Shown here: positions 42,762-50,900 of the stretch, one piece after another
Layout of the letters: the number at the start of each line of letters is the position of its first letter
Numbering within the stretch: position 1 is the first letter of the stretch
From: Streptomyces sp. GKU 895
GTDB taxonomy: Bacteria > Actinomycetota > Actinomycetes > Streptomycetales > Streptomycetaceae
Length of the DNA: 64,000 nt
Reading direction: 5' to 3'
Assembly (NCBI GenBank): GCA_002027195.1
Contig: MWJO01000028.1
Span: forward strand, 1 to 64,000
Notes under the pieces: model-generated
What the model saw: the letters and a program-made list of their open reading frames with translations, nothing else
Told to the model about the DNA's origin: nothing
Databases searched by the model: none
Translations under genes and position numbers: made by a program

Positions 42762-43790
42762 CTATGAGGCCGCCCGGGAACGGACCGTGTGGCGCACCGG
42801 GAAGACGGCGAAACCCGTGCGATGGGCCAGCGTTCCCCACAGCCCGCGCGGCAGGTACAGCGAGACCACGATGGCCGCCGCGCCGACCACGACCAGGTAC
42901 CAGACACCGCTCTGCGCGAAGTACTTGTCGAGCAGGAAGTAGGCGACCGCGCCGACGACCGGACCCTCGACCGTGCCGATGCCGCCGATGACCACCATGA
43001 ACACCATCAGGGCCGAGTACTGGACCCCGAAGATCTGCGTCGGCGAGGCAACGCCCAGGCTGTTCACGCAGATCACCGCGCCCGCCGCCGCACAGCCCGC
43101 CGCCGCGGTGACGTAGATGATCCGCTTGCCGCGGGTGACGTTCACGCCGAGGGAGGCCGCCGCGGTGTCGTCGTCGCGGATGGCCTGCAGGCCCAGCCCG
43201 AGCCGGCTGCGCAGGACGGCGTACGTTCCGAGCACGGCCGCCGCCATGACGGCGAGTGCGAGCCAGTAGGTGTACGCCCGCCGCAGCACCGGATCGGCGG
43301 TCACATCGGACAGGGTGCGCCCGCTCGCCGCTCCCAGGGAGTCGAAGCGGACCACGATCAGGCGGACGACCTCGGCGATCACCCAGGTTCCGACGGCGAA
43401 GTAGCCGCCGCGCAGCCGGAAGGCGAGGTACGACAGCGGCCAGGCGACCAGGGCCACCAGCGCGGAGACCACGAGGGTGCCCGTGTAGACGTTCAGCCCG
43501 TGGTCGTTGACGACGAACAGGAGGTAGGCCCCCAGGCCGATGAAGGCCTGCTGGCCCATGGACATCATGCCCGCGTAGCCCGTGAGCAGGTTCCACATGG
43601 AGGCGAGGGCCACCAGGTAGCAGAGCTTGACGAGTTGAGCGGTGACGCCGGTGGCGACCAGGTAGGGCAGGCTGGCCATCGCCAGCAGGACGACGGCCGT
43701 TCCGGTCAGGCCGAGGGTGGTGGCGCGGCCACCGCGGTGGACGGCCGGTAGCGCGGTCGCCTCGGCGGCGGGGGCTGTCTGGACGGTCAT
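42762..43790 (-). CDS. Branched-chain-amino-acid-type ABC permease (LivM-like)
   Basis: A 342-residue LivM-type permease, ATG 43790, with about ten membrane segments and the family motif LLTGYAGMMSMGQQAFIGLGAY. The cytoplasmic loop LGLGLQAIRDDDTAAASLGVN contacts the ATPases. Its start overlaps the LivH stop by four bases (ATGA). It is last in the operon SBP-LivG-LivF-LivH-LivM. The HAAT family imports amino acids but also urea, amides and aromatic acids. The neighbouring nitrile and amide genes suggest an amide or aromatic substrate rather than leucine. Confidence 0.92.
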   Translation of the reverse strand: MTVQTAPAAEATALPAVHRGGRATTLGLTGTAVVLLAMASLPYLVATGVTAQLVKLCYLVALASMWNLLTGYAGMMSMGQQAFIGLGAYLLFVVNDHGLNVYTGTLVVSALVALVAWPLSYLAFRLRGGYFAVGTWVIAEVVRLIVVRFDSLGAASGRTLSDVTADPVLRRAYTYWLALAVMAAAVLGTYAVLRSRLGLGLQAIRDDDTAAASLGVNVTRGKRIIYVTAAAGCAAAGAVICVNSLGVASPTQIFGVQYSALMVFMVVIGGIGTVEGPVVGAVAYFLLDKYFAQSGVWYLVVVGAAAIVVSLYLPRGLWGTLAHRTGFAVFPVRHTVRSRAAS

Positions 43791-44659
43791 GCGAGCACAC
43801 TCCTGCCGAACAGGCCCTGGGGGCGGACCACCAGGATGAGGAGGAAGACCAGGTGCCCCGCGAGCAGGGGCAGGTCAGGGGAGATCTGGGCACCGAGGGA
43901 CTGCGCGATGCCCAGGACCATGCCGCCGGCGAGGGTGCCCCACAGCGACCCCAGGCCGCCGATGATGACGGTCTCGAAGGCGAACAGGACGGTGAGCTGG
44001 CCTTCGTACGGGGTCACCCCGCCCTGGCGCATGGTGTAGAGCGAACCGGCCAGGGCGACCGTGGCGAACGCGATGACCGACGTCAGGGCGTAGATCCGGC
44101 GGTTGTCCACGGCCATCAGGCGGACCGTGGTGCGGTCGTCGGCCGTGGCGCGGACGATACGGCCCGGCTGGGTGCGGTGCAGGAAGAGGTGCAGGGCGGT
44201 GAGGACGGCGACCGCCGCCACCACGGTGATCAGCGGGAACCAGCCGATCGCCAGGCCGCCGCCGAGGTCGAAGCTCGCGGTGCCCAGGGAGCCCGTGGAC
44301 AGGGGCTGGGCGTCGTTGCTGAAAACCTGGACGAGGACGTTCGGGATGATGAGGGAGATGCCGAATGTGACCAGCATCGGCGTGAGTTCGCCCAGGCTCA
44401 TCGCGCGGTCCAGCATGGAGCGTTGGACGAGGTAGCCGAGCGCGCCGACGGCGGTCATCGACACCAGGACGGTGAGCGGGACGGGGACTCCGTAGTGGGC
44501 GGCCGCCACGGAGGCGACGTAGCCGCCGAGGATCATCAGGTCGCCGTGGGCGAGGTTGGCGATCCGCATCACGCCGAAGATCAGGGACAGTCCGGCGGCG
44601 GCCATGGCGAAGATGCCGCCGAGCAGCATGCCCTGCACGATCGCGTTGATCCAGGTCAT
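43787..44659 (-). CDS. Branched-chain-amino-acid-type ABC permease (LivH-like)
   Basis: A 290-residue LivH-type permease, ATG 44659. The signature AAAGLSLIFGVMRIANLAHGDLMILGGY is at the N-terminus, the loop GRIVRATADDRTTVRLMAVD lies in the middle, and eight membrane helices are seen. It overlaps LivF (ATGA) and LivM (ATGA), so all subunits are translationally coupled. Confidence 0.93.
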   Translation of the reverse strand: MTWINAIVQGMLLGGIFAMAAAGLSLIFGVMRIANLAHGDLMILGGYVASVAAAHYGVPVPLTVLVSMTAVGALGYLVQRSMLDRAMSLGELTPMLVTFGISLIIPNVLVQVFSNDAQPLSTGSLGTASFDLGGGLAIGWFPLITVVAAVAVLTALHLFLHRTQPGRIVRATADDRTTVRLMAVDNRRIYALTSVIAFATVALAGSLYTMRQGGVTPYEGQLTVLFAFETVIIGGLGSLWGTLAGGMVLGIAQSLGAQISPDLPLLAGHLVFLLILVVRPQGLFGRSVLA

Positions 44660-45384
44660 GAGGAGGTCACCTCCGGGAGAGTGCCGGTGCCGAAGTAGGC
44701 GGCGGTCACCTGGTCGCGGGTGAGCCGGTCGGCCCGCCCGGTGAGCACGATGCGCCCTTCCAGGACGCAGGCGACACGGTCCGCGACGGCGAGCGTGCGG
44801 TTGAGGTCCTGTTCGACGAGGACCACCGTCGTTCCTTCGGCGCGGATGCCCGGCAGCGCCGTGTACAGCTGGTCCACCACGACCGGGGCCAGCCCCAGGG
44901 ACACCTCGTCGAGGAGCAGCAGACGCGGATTGCCCATCAGGGCGCGGCCGATGGCGACGGCCTGCTGTTCACCGCCGGAGAGCCGGGCCGCCCTGCGGGT
45001 ACGGCGGTCGGCGACCAGGGGCATCGCCTCGTACACCTTGGCCAGGGTCCAGGGACCCTTGCGCCCGGTGGCGGCGCCCACCTGGAGGTTCTCCTCCACG
45101 GTGAGGGACGCAAAGAGGCGGCGGCCCTCCGGGACCAGGCCGATGCCCATGCGGGCGCGCCGGATGTCGGGCTCCGCGGTGACGTCCTCGCCGGCGAAGC
45201 GGACGGTGCCGCCGAACGGCTTCAAGGCCCCGGCGATGGTCCGCAACAGCGTTGACTTCCCTGCCCCGTTGGCGCCGACCAGAGCCAGCAGCTCGCCCTC
45301 GTCCACCTCGAGGTCGATGCCGAACAGGGCCTGGAAGTCCCCGTATCCGGCGTCGACCTTCGCCACGCTCAGCAGTGCGCTCAT
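44656..45384 (-). CDS. ABC transporter ATP-binding protein (LivF-like)
   Basis: A 242-residue ATPase, ATG 45384. Walker A GANGAGKST, signature LSGGEQQAVAIGRAL, Walker B LLLLDEVSLGLAP, and the H-loop is replaced by VLVEQDLNRTLAVADR, as usual in LivF. It energises uptake together with LivG. It overlaps the stop of LivG and the start of LivH. Confidence 0.93.
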   Translation of the reverse strand: MSALLSVAKVDAGYGDFQALFGIDLEVDEGELLALVGANGAGKSTLLRTIAGALKPFGGTVRFAGEDVTAEPDIRRARMGIGLVPEGRRLFASLTVEENLQVGAATGRKGPWTLAKVYEAMPLVADRRTRRAARLSGGEQQAVAIGRALMGNPRLLLLDEVSLGLAPVVVDQLYTALPGIRAEGTTVVLVEQDLNRTLAVADRVACVLEGRIVLTGRADRLTRDQVTAAYFGTGTLPEVTSS

Positions 45385-46109
45385 GCCGCCGTACCTCCCA
45401 GATAGACCTCGGCGACCTCGTCGCTGGCCAGTACCTCGTGCGGGTCGCCGTCGACGCGGATGCGGCCGTAGGCGAGGCAGACCAGCCGGTCGACGACCTG
45501 GACCAGGGCCTTGACGACGTGCTCGATCCACAGGATCGTCACGCCGGACTCCTTCAGGGACAGCACGGTGGCGACGAGTTCCTCCGCCTCGGCCTCGGTG
45601 AGCCCGCCCGCGATCTCGTCGAGGAGGAGCAGGTCGGGGCCGGTGGCGAGCGCCCGTGCCAGCTCCAGCCGCTTGCGGCCCAGGAGGGGCAGGGAACCGG
45701 CGGGCTGGTTGGCGAGTCCGAGCAACCCGGCGGTCTCCAGCGCGTGCAGGGCCTGCTCGCGGGCGTGAGCGCCGCGCAGCCCGGCTCCGCGCTCGGCGCC
45801 GACCAGGGCGTTCTCGAACACGGTCAGGTCGGCGAAGGGGCGCGGTATCTGGAAGGAGCGGCCGACGCCGAGCCGGCATCGCTCGGCCGCGGAGGTGCGG
45901 GTGACGTCGCGGCCCGCGAGCCGTACGGCCCCCGCGGTCGCGCGCTCGACGCCCGAGATCGCGCTCAGCAGGGTGGACTTGCCCGCGCCGTTGGGGCCGA
46001 CGATACCGACGGCCTGCCCCCGGGGGACGGTCAGCTCGACGTCTTCCAGGACCCGCAACTCGCCGAAGCTGACGGCGAGATGGTCCACTTCGAGCAGTGG
46101 GGTGGTCAC
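45381..46109 (-). CDS. ABC transporter ATP-binding protein (LivG-like)
   Basis: A 242-residue ATPase, GTG 46109 overlapping the binding-protein stop (GTGA). Walker A GPNGAGKSTLL, Walker B LLLLDEIAGGLTEAEAEEL, and LivG-type RLGVGRSFQIPRPF. The usual LSGGQ signature appears as LPLLGRKRLELARAL, a variant common in LivG-like proteins. It is the second ATPase of the importer. Confidence 0.92.
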   Translation of the reverse strand: MTTPLLEVDHLAVSFGELRVLEDVELTVPRGQAVGIVGPNGAGKSTLLSAISGVERATAGAVRLAGRDVTRTSAAERCRLGVGRSFQIPRPFADLTVFENALVGAERGAGLRGAHAREQALHALETAGLLGLANQPAGSLPLLGRKRLELARALATGPDLLLLDEIAGGLTEAEAEELVATVLSLKESGVTILWIEHVVKALVQVVDRLVCLAYGRIRVDGDPHEVLASDEVAEVYLGGTAA

Positions 46110-47425
46110 AGTCCCGCCGCCTTGGCGTCGGTCTTGACCTGCGGCAGCAGGTCGTTGCTGACCACCTTCAGGTCGTACGCCCCACCGCTGCCCTTCACCC
46201 ACTGGGTACCGACCATCGGGATGGTGGCGACGTTCCTGACCGGGTTGGCCGCACCGCCGCCGGTCCAGGAGAAGTGGCCGAGGACGGTGTCGAGGCTGGT
46301 CTTCGCGATCTGGGCGGCGACGGCCTCCCGGTCCTTGGGGTTGGCGTTGCGCAGGACGTGGTTGGCGACCTCGAACAGCGCGTGGTTGGGGCCGAGTCCC
46401 TGGTTCCACGTTCGGCCCTTCGCCAGCGGGGACTTCTCGTAGTCGTCGGCCAGGGCGGTGGCCGTCTGGCCGGTGAGGGTGGAGGTGAACGGGAACTGCG
46501 GTACCCACCAGCTCGCCGTGCACAGCCCGTTGCCGAGGTCGTTCGGCAGGGAGGACACCGACGACTCGAAGAGGATCGCCTTGGAGATGGTGGCGACCTT
46601 GGGCTTGAAGTTCTGTTGCGCGGCCTGCGTCCAGAACGTCGCGAAGTCGGGCGGCGAGGGCACGCCGGCGAGGATCTCGACGCCCTCCTTCTTGAACTTC
46701 GCGATGATCGACGAGAAGTCCTTGGTGCCGGGCTCGTAGGAACCCGGGTCGACGAACGTGAAGCCCTTGGTCGGGGGCTGCGCGCGGTATCCGGTGGCCT
46801 TGTCCCGGAAGGCGTTGCCGTCGGAGTCGTTCGGCCACAGCACGCCGACCTTCTTGTTGGTGGCGTGCTGCCGCCACATGTCGCTCTCGACCCTGGCCAG
46901 GTGCTCGATGCCGTCGAAGAAGTGGAAGGTGTACTTGAAGGTCTTCTTCGGTGTGCCGCCGCGCCCGAAGAACCAGGCCTGCCAGGGCTCGATGGTCGAG
47001 ACGCAGGGCACGCCCTCGCTCTCGCACTTGGCCGCCACCGGGTGGATCGTGTCCGGCGTCGCGGTGACGAGGACCAGGTCGACCTGCTCCTGGGAGATCA
47101 GCTCGTCCGCGATGGTGGCCGCCTGCTGGGGGTCCGAGCCCGTGTCGCGGTCGAGGATCTTCACGTCGTACTTCTTGCCGTCGTACGTGATCCCCTTGGC
47201 GAAGAAGGCGCGCACCTGCTGGAGGATGTACGCGTCGGACTCGGCGAAAGCCGCGTAGGCGCCGGTGCGCGGGCTGATGTAACCGATCTTGATGGTGTCG
47301 CCGGTCGAACTGCCCGAGCCCTTGAGGCCGGAGGAACAGGCGGACAGGATCGGGGCGGCCACGGCGGTGGCTCCGAGGCCCCTGAGGACGTTGCGGCGGG
47401 ACGGCTGGATCGCGGGGTGTTCCAT
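46106..47425 (-). CDS. ABC transporter substrate-binding lipoprotein (LivK-like)
   Basis: A 439-residue periplasmic-binding-protein-like lipoprotein, ATG 47425. The N-terminus has the twin-arginine motif PSRRNVLRGLG and the lipobox LSAC, so export by Tat and lipid anchoring are likely. The domain shows IKIGYISPRTGAYAAFAESD, DRDTGSDPQQAATIADEL and YEPGTKDFSSIIAKFKKEG, typical of the HAAT family that includes amide-binding proteins. It is first in the importer operon and divergent from the amidase gene. The 249-bp spacer contains the putative IclR site. Confidence 0.92.
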   Translation of the reverse strand: MEHPAIQPSRRNVLRGLGATAVAAPILSACSSGLKGSGSSTGDTIKIGYISPRTGAYAAFAESDAYILQQVRAFFAKGITYDGKKYDVKILDRDTGSDPQQAATIADELISQEQVDLVLVTATPDTIHPVAAKCESEGVPCVSTIEPWQAWFFGRGGTPKKTFKYTFHFFDGIEHLARVESDMWRQHATNKKVGVLWPNDSDGNAFRDKATGYRAQPPTKGFTFVDPGSYEPGTKDFSSIIAKFKKEGVEILAGVPSPPDFATFWTQAAQQNFKPKVATISKAILFESSVSSLPNDLGNGLCTASWWVPQFPFTSTLTGQTATALADDYEKSPLAKGRTWNQGLGPNHALFEVANHVLRNANPKDREAVAAQIAKTSLDTVLGHFSWTGGGAANPVRNVATIPMVGTQWVKGSGGAYDLKVVSNDLLPQVKTDAKAAGL

Positions 47426-47618
47426 GGCGGGCTCCGGAGGGCCTTGAGCCGCAGGTCACGGGCTGCGGCGGAGTGGTGGAAGTGGCCGCGAACGTAGGGC
47501 GCCGTCCGCGCCTGGACAGGGCACGGATTCGATATGAGAGACGGCGCGGCCGTCGGTGACCTGAAAGAGACCTCAGCCGTAGGCAGAGAGCCCGCAGCGG
47601 GAGGTGCGGGCCGCGGTC

Positions 47619-47630
47619 TCGCATTGCGAA
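47619..47630. promoter_or_regulatory. Putative IclR operator upstream of amidase-nitrilase unit
   Basis: TCGCATTGCGAA, within the inverted repeat GTCTCGCA-T-TGCGAAAC, 44 bp upstream of the amidase ATG. The same 12-mer with two changes (TCGCATAGTGAA) lies upstream of the decarboxylase gene. The IclR gene sits between them. Confidence 0.6.
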
Positions 47631-47674
47631 ACAGCCCTGTTCACCGCCCGTGCCAAGGCCCCTATGGTCCGCCC

Positions 47675-49042
47675 ATGCACACCGCCCTCTCCCGGCTCGC
47701 CGCCGGGACGCTCACCAGCGTCTCGCTCACCGAGGAACTCATCGCGCGCGCGGAGCGGGCGGACGACCTGGGAGCCTTCGTCACCCTCGACGCCGACCGC
47801 GCGCTCGCCGAAGCCGCGGCCGCGGACCGCCGCCCCGTGCGGGGTCCGCTGCACGGGCTGCCGATCGCGGTCAAGGACAACATCCACGTCGCCGGGCTCC
47901 CCAACACCGCGGGCTGCGCGGTCCTCGCCGGATTCGTCCCGGAGCAGGACGCGCAGGCGGTCACCCGGCTGCGCGCGGCAGGTGCGATCGTGCTGGGCAA
48001 GACGAACATGCACGAACTGGCCTTGGGAGCCACCAGCGCGGGCGGCCCCTACGGGCGGCCCGCAACCCCGCCGACCCCACCCGATTCGCGGGCGGAAGCA
48101 GCGGCGGAACCGCGACCGCCGTCGCCGCCGGTCTGGCGCCGGCCGGGCTCGGCACCCGACACCGGGGGCTCGGTCCGCGTCCCGGCCGCCCTGACCGGCA
48201 TCGCCGGTCTTCGCCCGACGACCGGCCGCTACCCGGCCGACGGGGTGACCCCGCTGTCGTGGACCCGCGACACGATCGGTCCCATGGCCCCGACCGTCGC
48301 GGACCTGGTCCTGCTGGACACCGTCCTCGCCGCTGACCGAGACCCGGCCGAGGCACCCAACCCCCACGAGGTCGTGCTCGCCGTCCCCGAGCACCACTTC
48401 ACCGAGCCGTTGCATCCGCGCACCGCCCAGGTCTGGGAGCACACCCTGCACGTACTGGGCAGTGCCGGGGTCCGGCTCGTGCCGGCCCGGCTGCCCGAGG
48501 TCGAGGCGGCCGAAGAACGGGCCGGATTCCCGATCACCCTCCACGAGGCGGCCAGGCAGCTGCCCGGGTATCTGCGCGCGGCGACGAACGGCGCGGATCC
48601 GGCGGAAATCCTGGCCCGGATCACCGATGCCGACGTCCGCACGACGATGGAGCGGGTCGTGTTCCCGCAGGCGATCACCGAGTCGGCGTACAAGGCCGCC
48701 CTCGACATCCGCGACCGTGTGCTCGTGGACGGCTACCGGCGGATCTTCCGCGCCACCGGGGCCCACGCCGTGCTCTTCCCCACCACGCCCCTTCCCGCCG
48801 GACGGATCGACACCGACACCGATCGGGTCCCGCTCGACGGCGTGATGCGTCCGGCCTTCCCCACCTACATCCGCAACACGGGACCCGGCAGCGTCGCCGC
48901 TCTTCCCGGCCTCACCGTGCCCGTCCGGTCGGCGGACCCGGGACTGCCGGTCGGTGTGGCGCTCGACGCGCCCTGGAACACCGACCGACGGCTCCTGGGC
49001 CTCGGCCTGCTGGTCGAAAAGCTCCTGGAAGCGGGAGCATGA
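47675..49042 (+). CDS. Amidase-signature enzyme (two compensating frameshifts)
   Basis: A 455-residue amidase that would hydrolyse an amide to the acid and ammonia. ATG 47675; a weak AAGG precedes it. The catalytic Lys is in PIAVKDNIHVAG (K67) and the Ser nucleophile in DTGGSVRVP (S166). Between 48052 and 48157 the nominal frame is nonsense (Pro/Arg-rich). Reading with one extra G at 48052-48054 and one C fewer at 48155-48157 recovers the signature AARNPADPTRFAGGSSGGTA, so two opposite single-base errors are likely. It is the first gene of a unit with nitrilase and IclR. The enzyme could hydrolyse the amide side product that arylacetonitrilases form, or imported amides. Confidence 0.9.
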   Translation: MHTALSRLAAGTLTSVSLTEELIARAERADDLGAFVTLDADRALAEAAAADRRPVRGPLHGLPIAVKDNIHVAGLPNTAGCAVLAGFVPEQDAQAVTRLRAAGAIVLGKTNMHELALGATSAGGPYGRPATPPTPPDSRAEAAAEPRPPSPPVWRRPGSAPDTGGSVRVPAALTGIAGLRPTTGRYPADGVTPLSWTRDTIGPMAPTVADLVLLDTVLAADRDPAEAPNPHEVVLAVPEHHFTEPLHPRTAQVWEHTLHVLGSAGVRLVPARLPEVEAAEERAGFPITLHEAARQLPGYLRAATNGADPAEILARITDADVRTTMERVVFPQAITESAYKAALDIRDRVLVDGYRRIFRATGAHAVLFPTTPLPAGRIDTDTDRVPLDGVMRPAFPTYIRNTGPGSVAALPGLTVPVRSADPGLPVGVALDAPWNTDRRLLGLGLLVEKLLEAGA

Positions 49043-49062
49043 AGAGAAGGAGACGATCGGAC

Positions 49063-50073
49063 ATGACAGACACCATCCGCCGCTTCAAGGCCGCGGCCGT
49101 CCAGGCCGAGCCCGCCTGGCTCGACGCGGACGCCGGGGTCGCCAAGACCGTCGACCTGATCGCGGAAGCGGCCCGGGGAGGTGCCTCGCTCATCGCCTTC
49201 CCCGAAGTGTGGATCCCCGGCTACCCGCACTTCCTGTGGCTGGGCGCCGTCGCCGACCAGGTCCCCTTCGTCGGCCGCTACCACGCCGCCTCTCTCGCCC
49301 CCGACAGCGACGGGCTGACCACGATCCGCCGGGCGGCCCGGCGGCACGGCATCACCGTCGCGCTCGGATACAGCGAGAAGGACCACGGCACCCTCTACAT
49401 CAGCCAGACCGTGATCGCCGCCGACGGCAGCGTGCTGCTGCACCGCCGCAAGCTCAAGCCGACCCACGTCGAGCGCAGCCTGTTCGGCGAGGGCGACGGC
49501 AGCGACCTCAAGGTCGTCGACAGCGTGCTCGGCCGCCTCGGCGCCCTGAACTGCGCCGAGCACGTCCAACCGCTCAGCAAGTACGCCCTGTACGCGCAGA
49601 ACGAGCAGGTGCACGTGGCCAGTTGGCCGTGCTTCGGCCTCTACCGCGACCTCGCCTTCCAGCTCAGCGCCGAGGCCAACATCGCCGCGACCCAGGTGTA
49701 CGCCATCGAGGGCAGCGCCTTCGTCCTGATGGCCACCCAGGTCATCTCCCCGGCCAGCATCGACGTCTTCGCCTCCACACCCGAGCAACGCCGCCTGCTC
49801 ACCGCCGGAGGCGGCTGCTCACGGATCTTCGGCCCCGACGGACGTACCCTCACCAAGGACGTCGATGAGGGCGAGGAGGCTCTGGTGTACGCCGACATCG
49901 ACCTCGACGAGATCGACCTCGCGAAGAACTCCTACGACCCGGCCGGGCACTATGCGCGCGCCGATGCCACCTATCTCGTTCACCGGCGCGAAGGCCGCCG
50001 GCCCGTGGCCGGGGAGGACACCCCCGCCGAGAGCGTGTTCCCGGCACTGGACGAGGAGATCCCCGAGCCATGA
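49063..50073 (+). CDS. Nitrilase (arylacetonitrilase-like)
   Basis: A 336-residue nitrilase converting R-CN to R-COOH and NH3. ATG 49063 follows AAGGAG; an ATG at 49039 overlapping the amidase stop is an alternative. The catalytic triad is E48 (IAFPEVWIPGYP), K130 (HRRKLKPTHVER) and C164 (GALNCAEHVQPL). Most nitrilases have Trp after the Cys; here it is Ala165. From memory, the arylacetonitrilase of Pseudomonas fluorescens EBC191 has the same Cys164-Ala165 pair and converts mandelonitrile to mandelate plus mandelamide. That fits an amidase gene next door and the 2-hydroxyacid-degrading enzymes downstream. Cytoplasmic, probably oligomeric. Confidence 0.93.
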   Translation: MTDTIRRFKAAAVQAEPAWLDADAGVAKTVDLIAEAARGGASLIAFPEVWIPGYPHFLWLGAVADQVPFVGRYHAASLAPDSDGLTTIRRAARRHGITVALGYSEKDHGTLYISQTVIAADGSVLLHRRKLKPTHVERSLFGEGDGSDLKVVDSVLGRLGALNCAEHVQPLSKYALYAQNEQVHVASWPCFGLYRDLAFQLSAEANIAATQVYAIEGSAFVLMATQVISPASIDVFASTPEQRRLLTAGGGCSRIFGPDGRTLTKDVDEGEEALVYADIDLDEIDLAKNSYDPAGHYARADATYLVHRREGRRPVAGEDTPAESVFPALDEEIPEP

Positions 50074-50806
50074 CCGGACCCGCCGAAGACCCCCCGTCGC
50101 CGGGCCGGCCCCCCGTCCAGACCCTGGACCGGGGGCTGCGGCTGCTGGAGGTGATCGCGCTGTCGGACGTACCCCTGACGCTGGCCGAACTGAGCCAGCA
50201 GATGGGGCTGCACCGCTCGATCGTCTACCGGCTGCTGCGCACCCTCCAGGACCATCACCTGGTCGCGCACACCACCCACGGGTACGTCATCGGCACCCGC
50301 GCCCAGTCACTGGGCCGGCGCACCCTGCCCATGCTCCAGCGCATCGCCAAACCAGAGATCGCCAAGCTGGCCGCGCGCGTGGGCCTGACCTCCTTCTTCG
50401 TCGTCCGGGACGGCGAAGAAGCGGTCACGCTGGTCTCCGTCGAGGTCGAGAGCACCCGCTCGCGCACCGTCTACAGCCCCGGCGACCGGCATCCGCTGAC
50501 CCTCGGCTCCCCGGGCATCGCGATGCTGTCCGCCGAGCCGCAACTGCTCGGTGAGCGACCGGAGATCAGCCGGGCCCGGGCCAGCGGCTACGCCACCACA
50601 CGCAACGAGGTCGTGCGCGGCCTCGGGACGGTCTCGGCGCCGGTCGTGTCGGCGCCGGGCCACGCCGTCGCCGCCGTGTCCATCGCCTTCACCGTCGAGC
50701 TCCCGGGCCGCCGCAGATCGAGGCCGTCCTCGACACCGCCCGCCTCATCACCGGCCGGCTGCGCGCGGAACTGTCCACCGGCGCGGTCCTGCCCGGGGTT
50801 GACTGA
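50070..50806 (+). CDS. IclR-family regulator of the nitrile/2-hydroxyacid cluster (frameshift near 50707)
   Basis: A 245-residue IclR-type regulator. ATG 50070 overlaps the nitrilase stop (ATGA). The winged HTH is LTLAELSQQMGLHRSIVYRLL (residues 36-56). The effector domain follows (FFVVRDGEEAVTLVSVE, LGSPGIAMLSAEP, GTVSAPVVSAPGHAVAAVSI). The frame breaks at GGGCCGCCG (50705-50713); adding one C gives PPQIEAVLDTARLITGRLRA to the stop at 50804-50806. IclR proteins often control aromatic-acid genes. Two copies of a near-identical 12-bp motif, before the amidase and before the decarboxylase, are good candidates for its sites. Confidence 0.9.
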
Positions 50807-50823
50807 TTCACGTACGGCACGTT

Positions 50824-50835
50824 TCGCATAGTGAA
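50824..50835. promoter_or_regulatory. Putative IclR operator upstream of decarboxylase unit
   Basis: TCGCATAGTGAA, 65 bp upstream of the decarboxylase ATG, flanked by the inverted repeat GCACGTT/AACGTGC. It matches the motif at 47619-47630 at 10 of 12 positions. Confidence 0.58.
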
Positions 50836-50900
50836 CGTGCCCGTGGCCCTGCGGGGGTTGGGCGGCTTAGCGTCCAGTCCTGTCAGAAAGGGGACCCGCG

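Noticed and set aside
42762-47425. Annotating the importer as a true branched-chain amino acid transporter
   Set aside because: The fold supports only the HAAT family. The divergent amidase/nitrilase unit suggests a different substrate, so Liv symbols were withheld.
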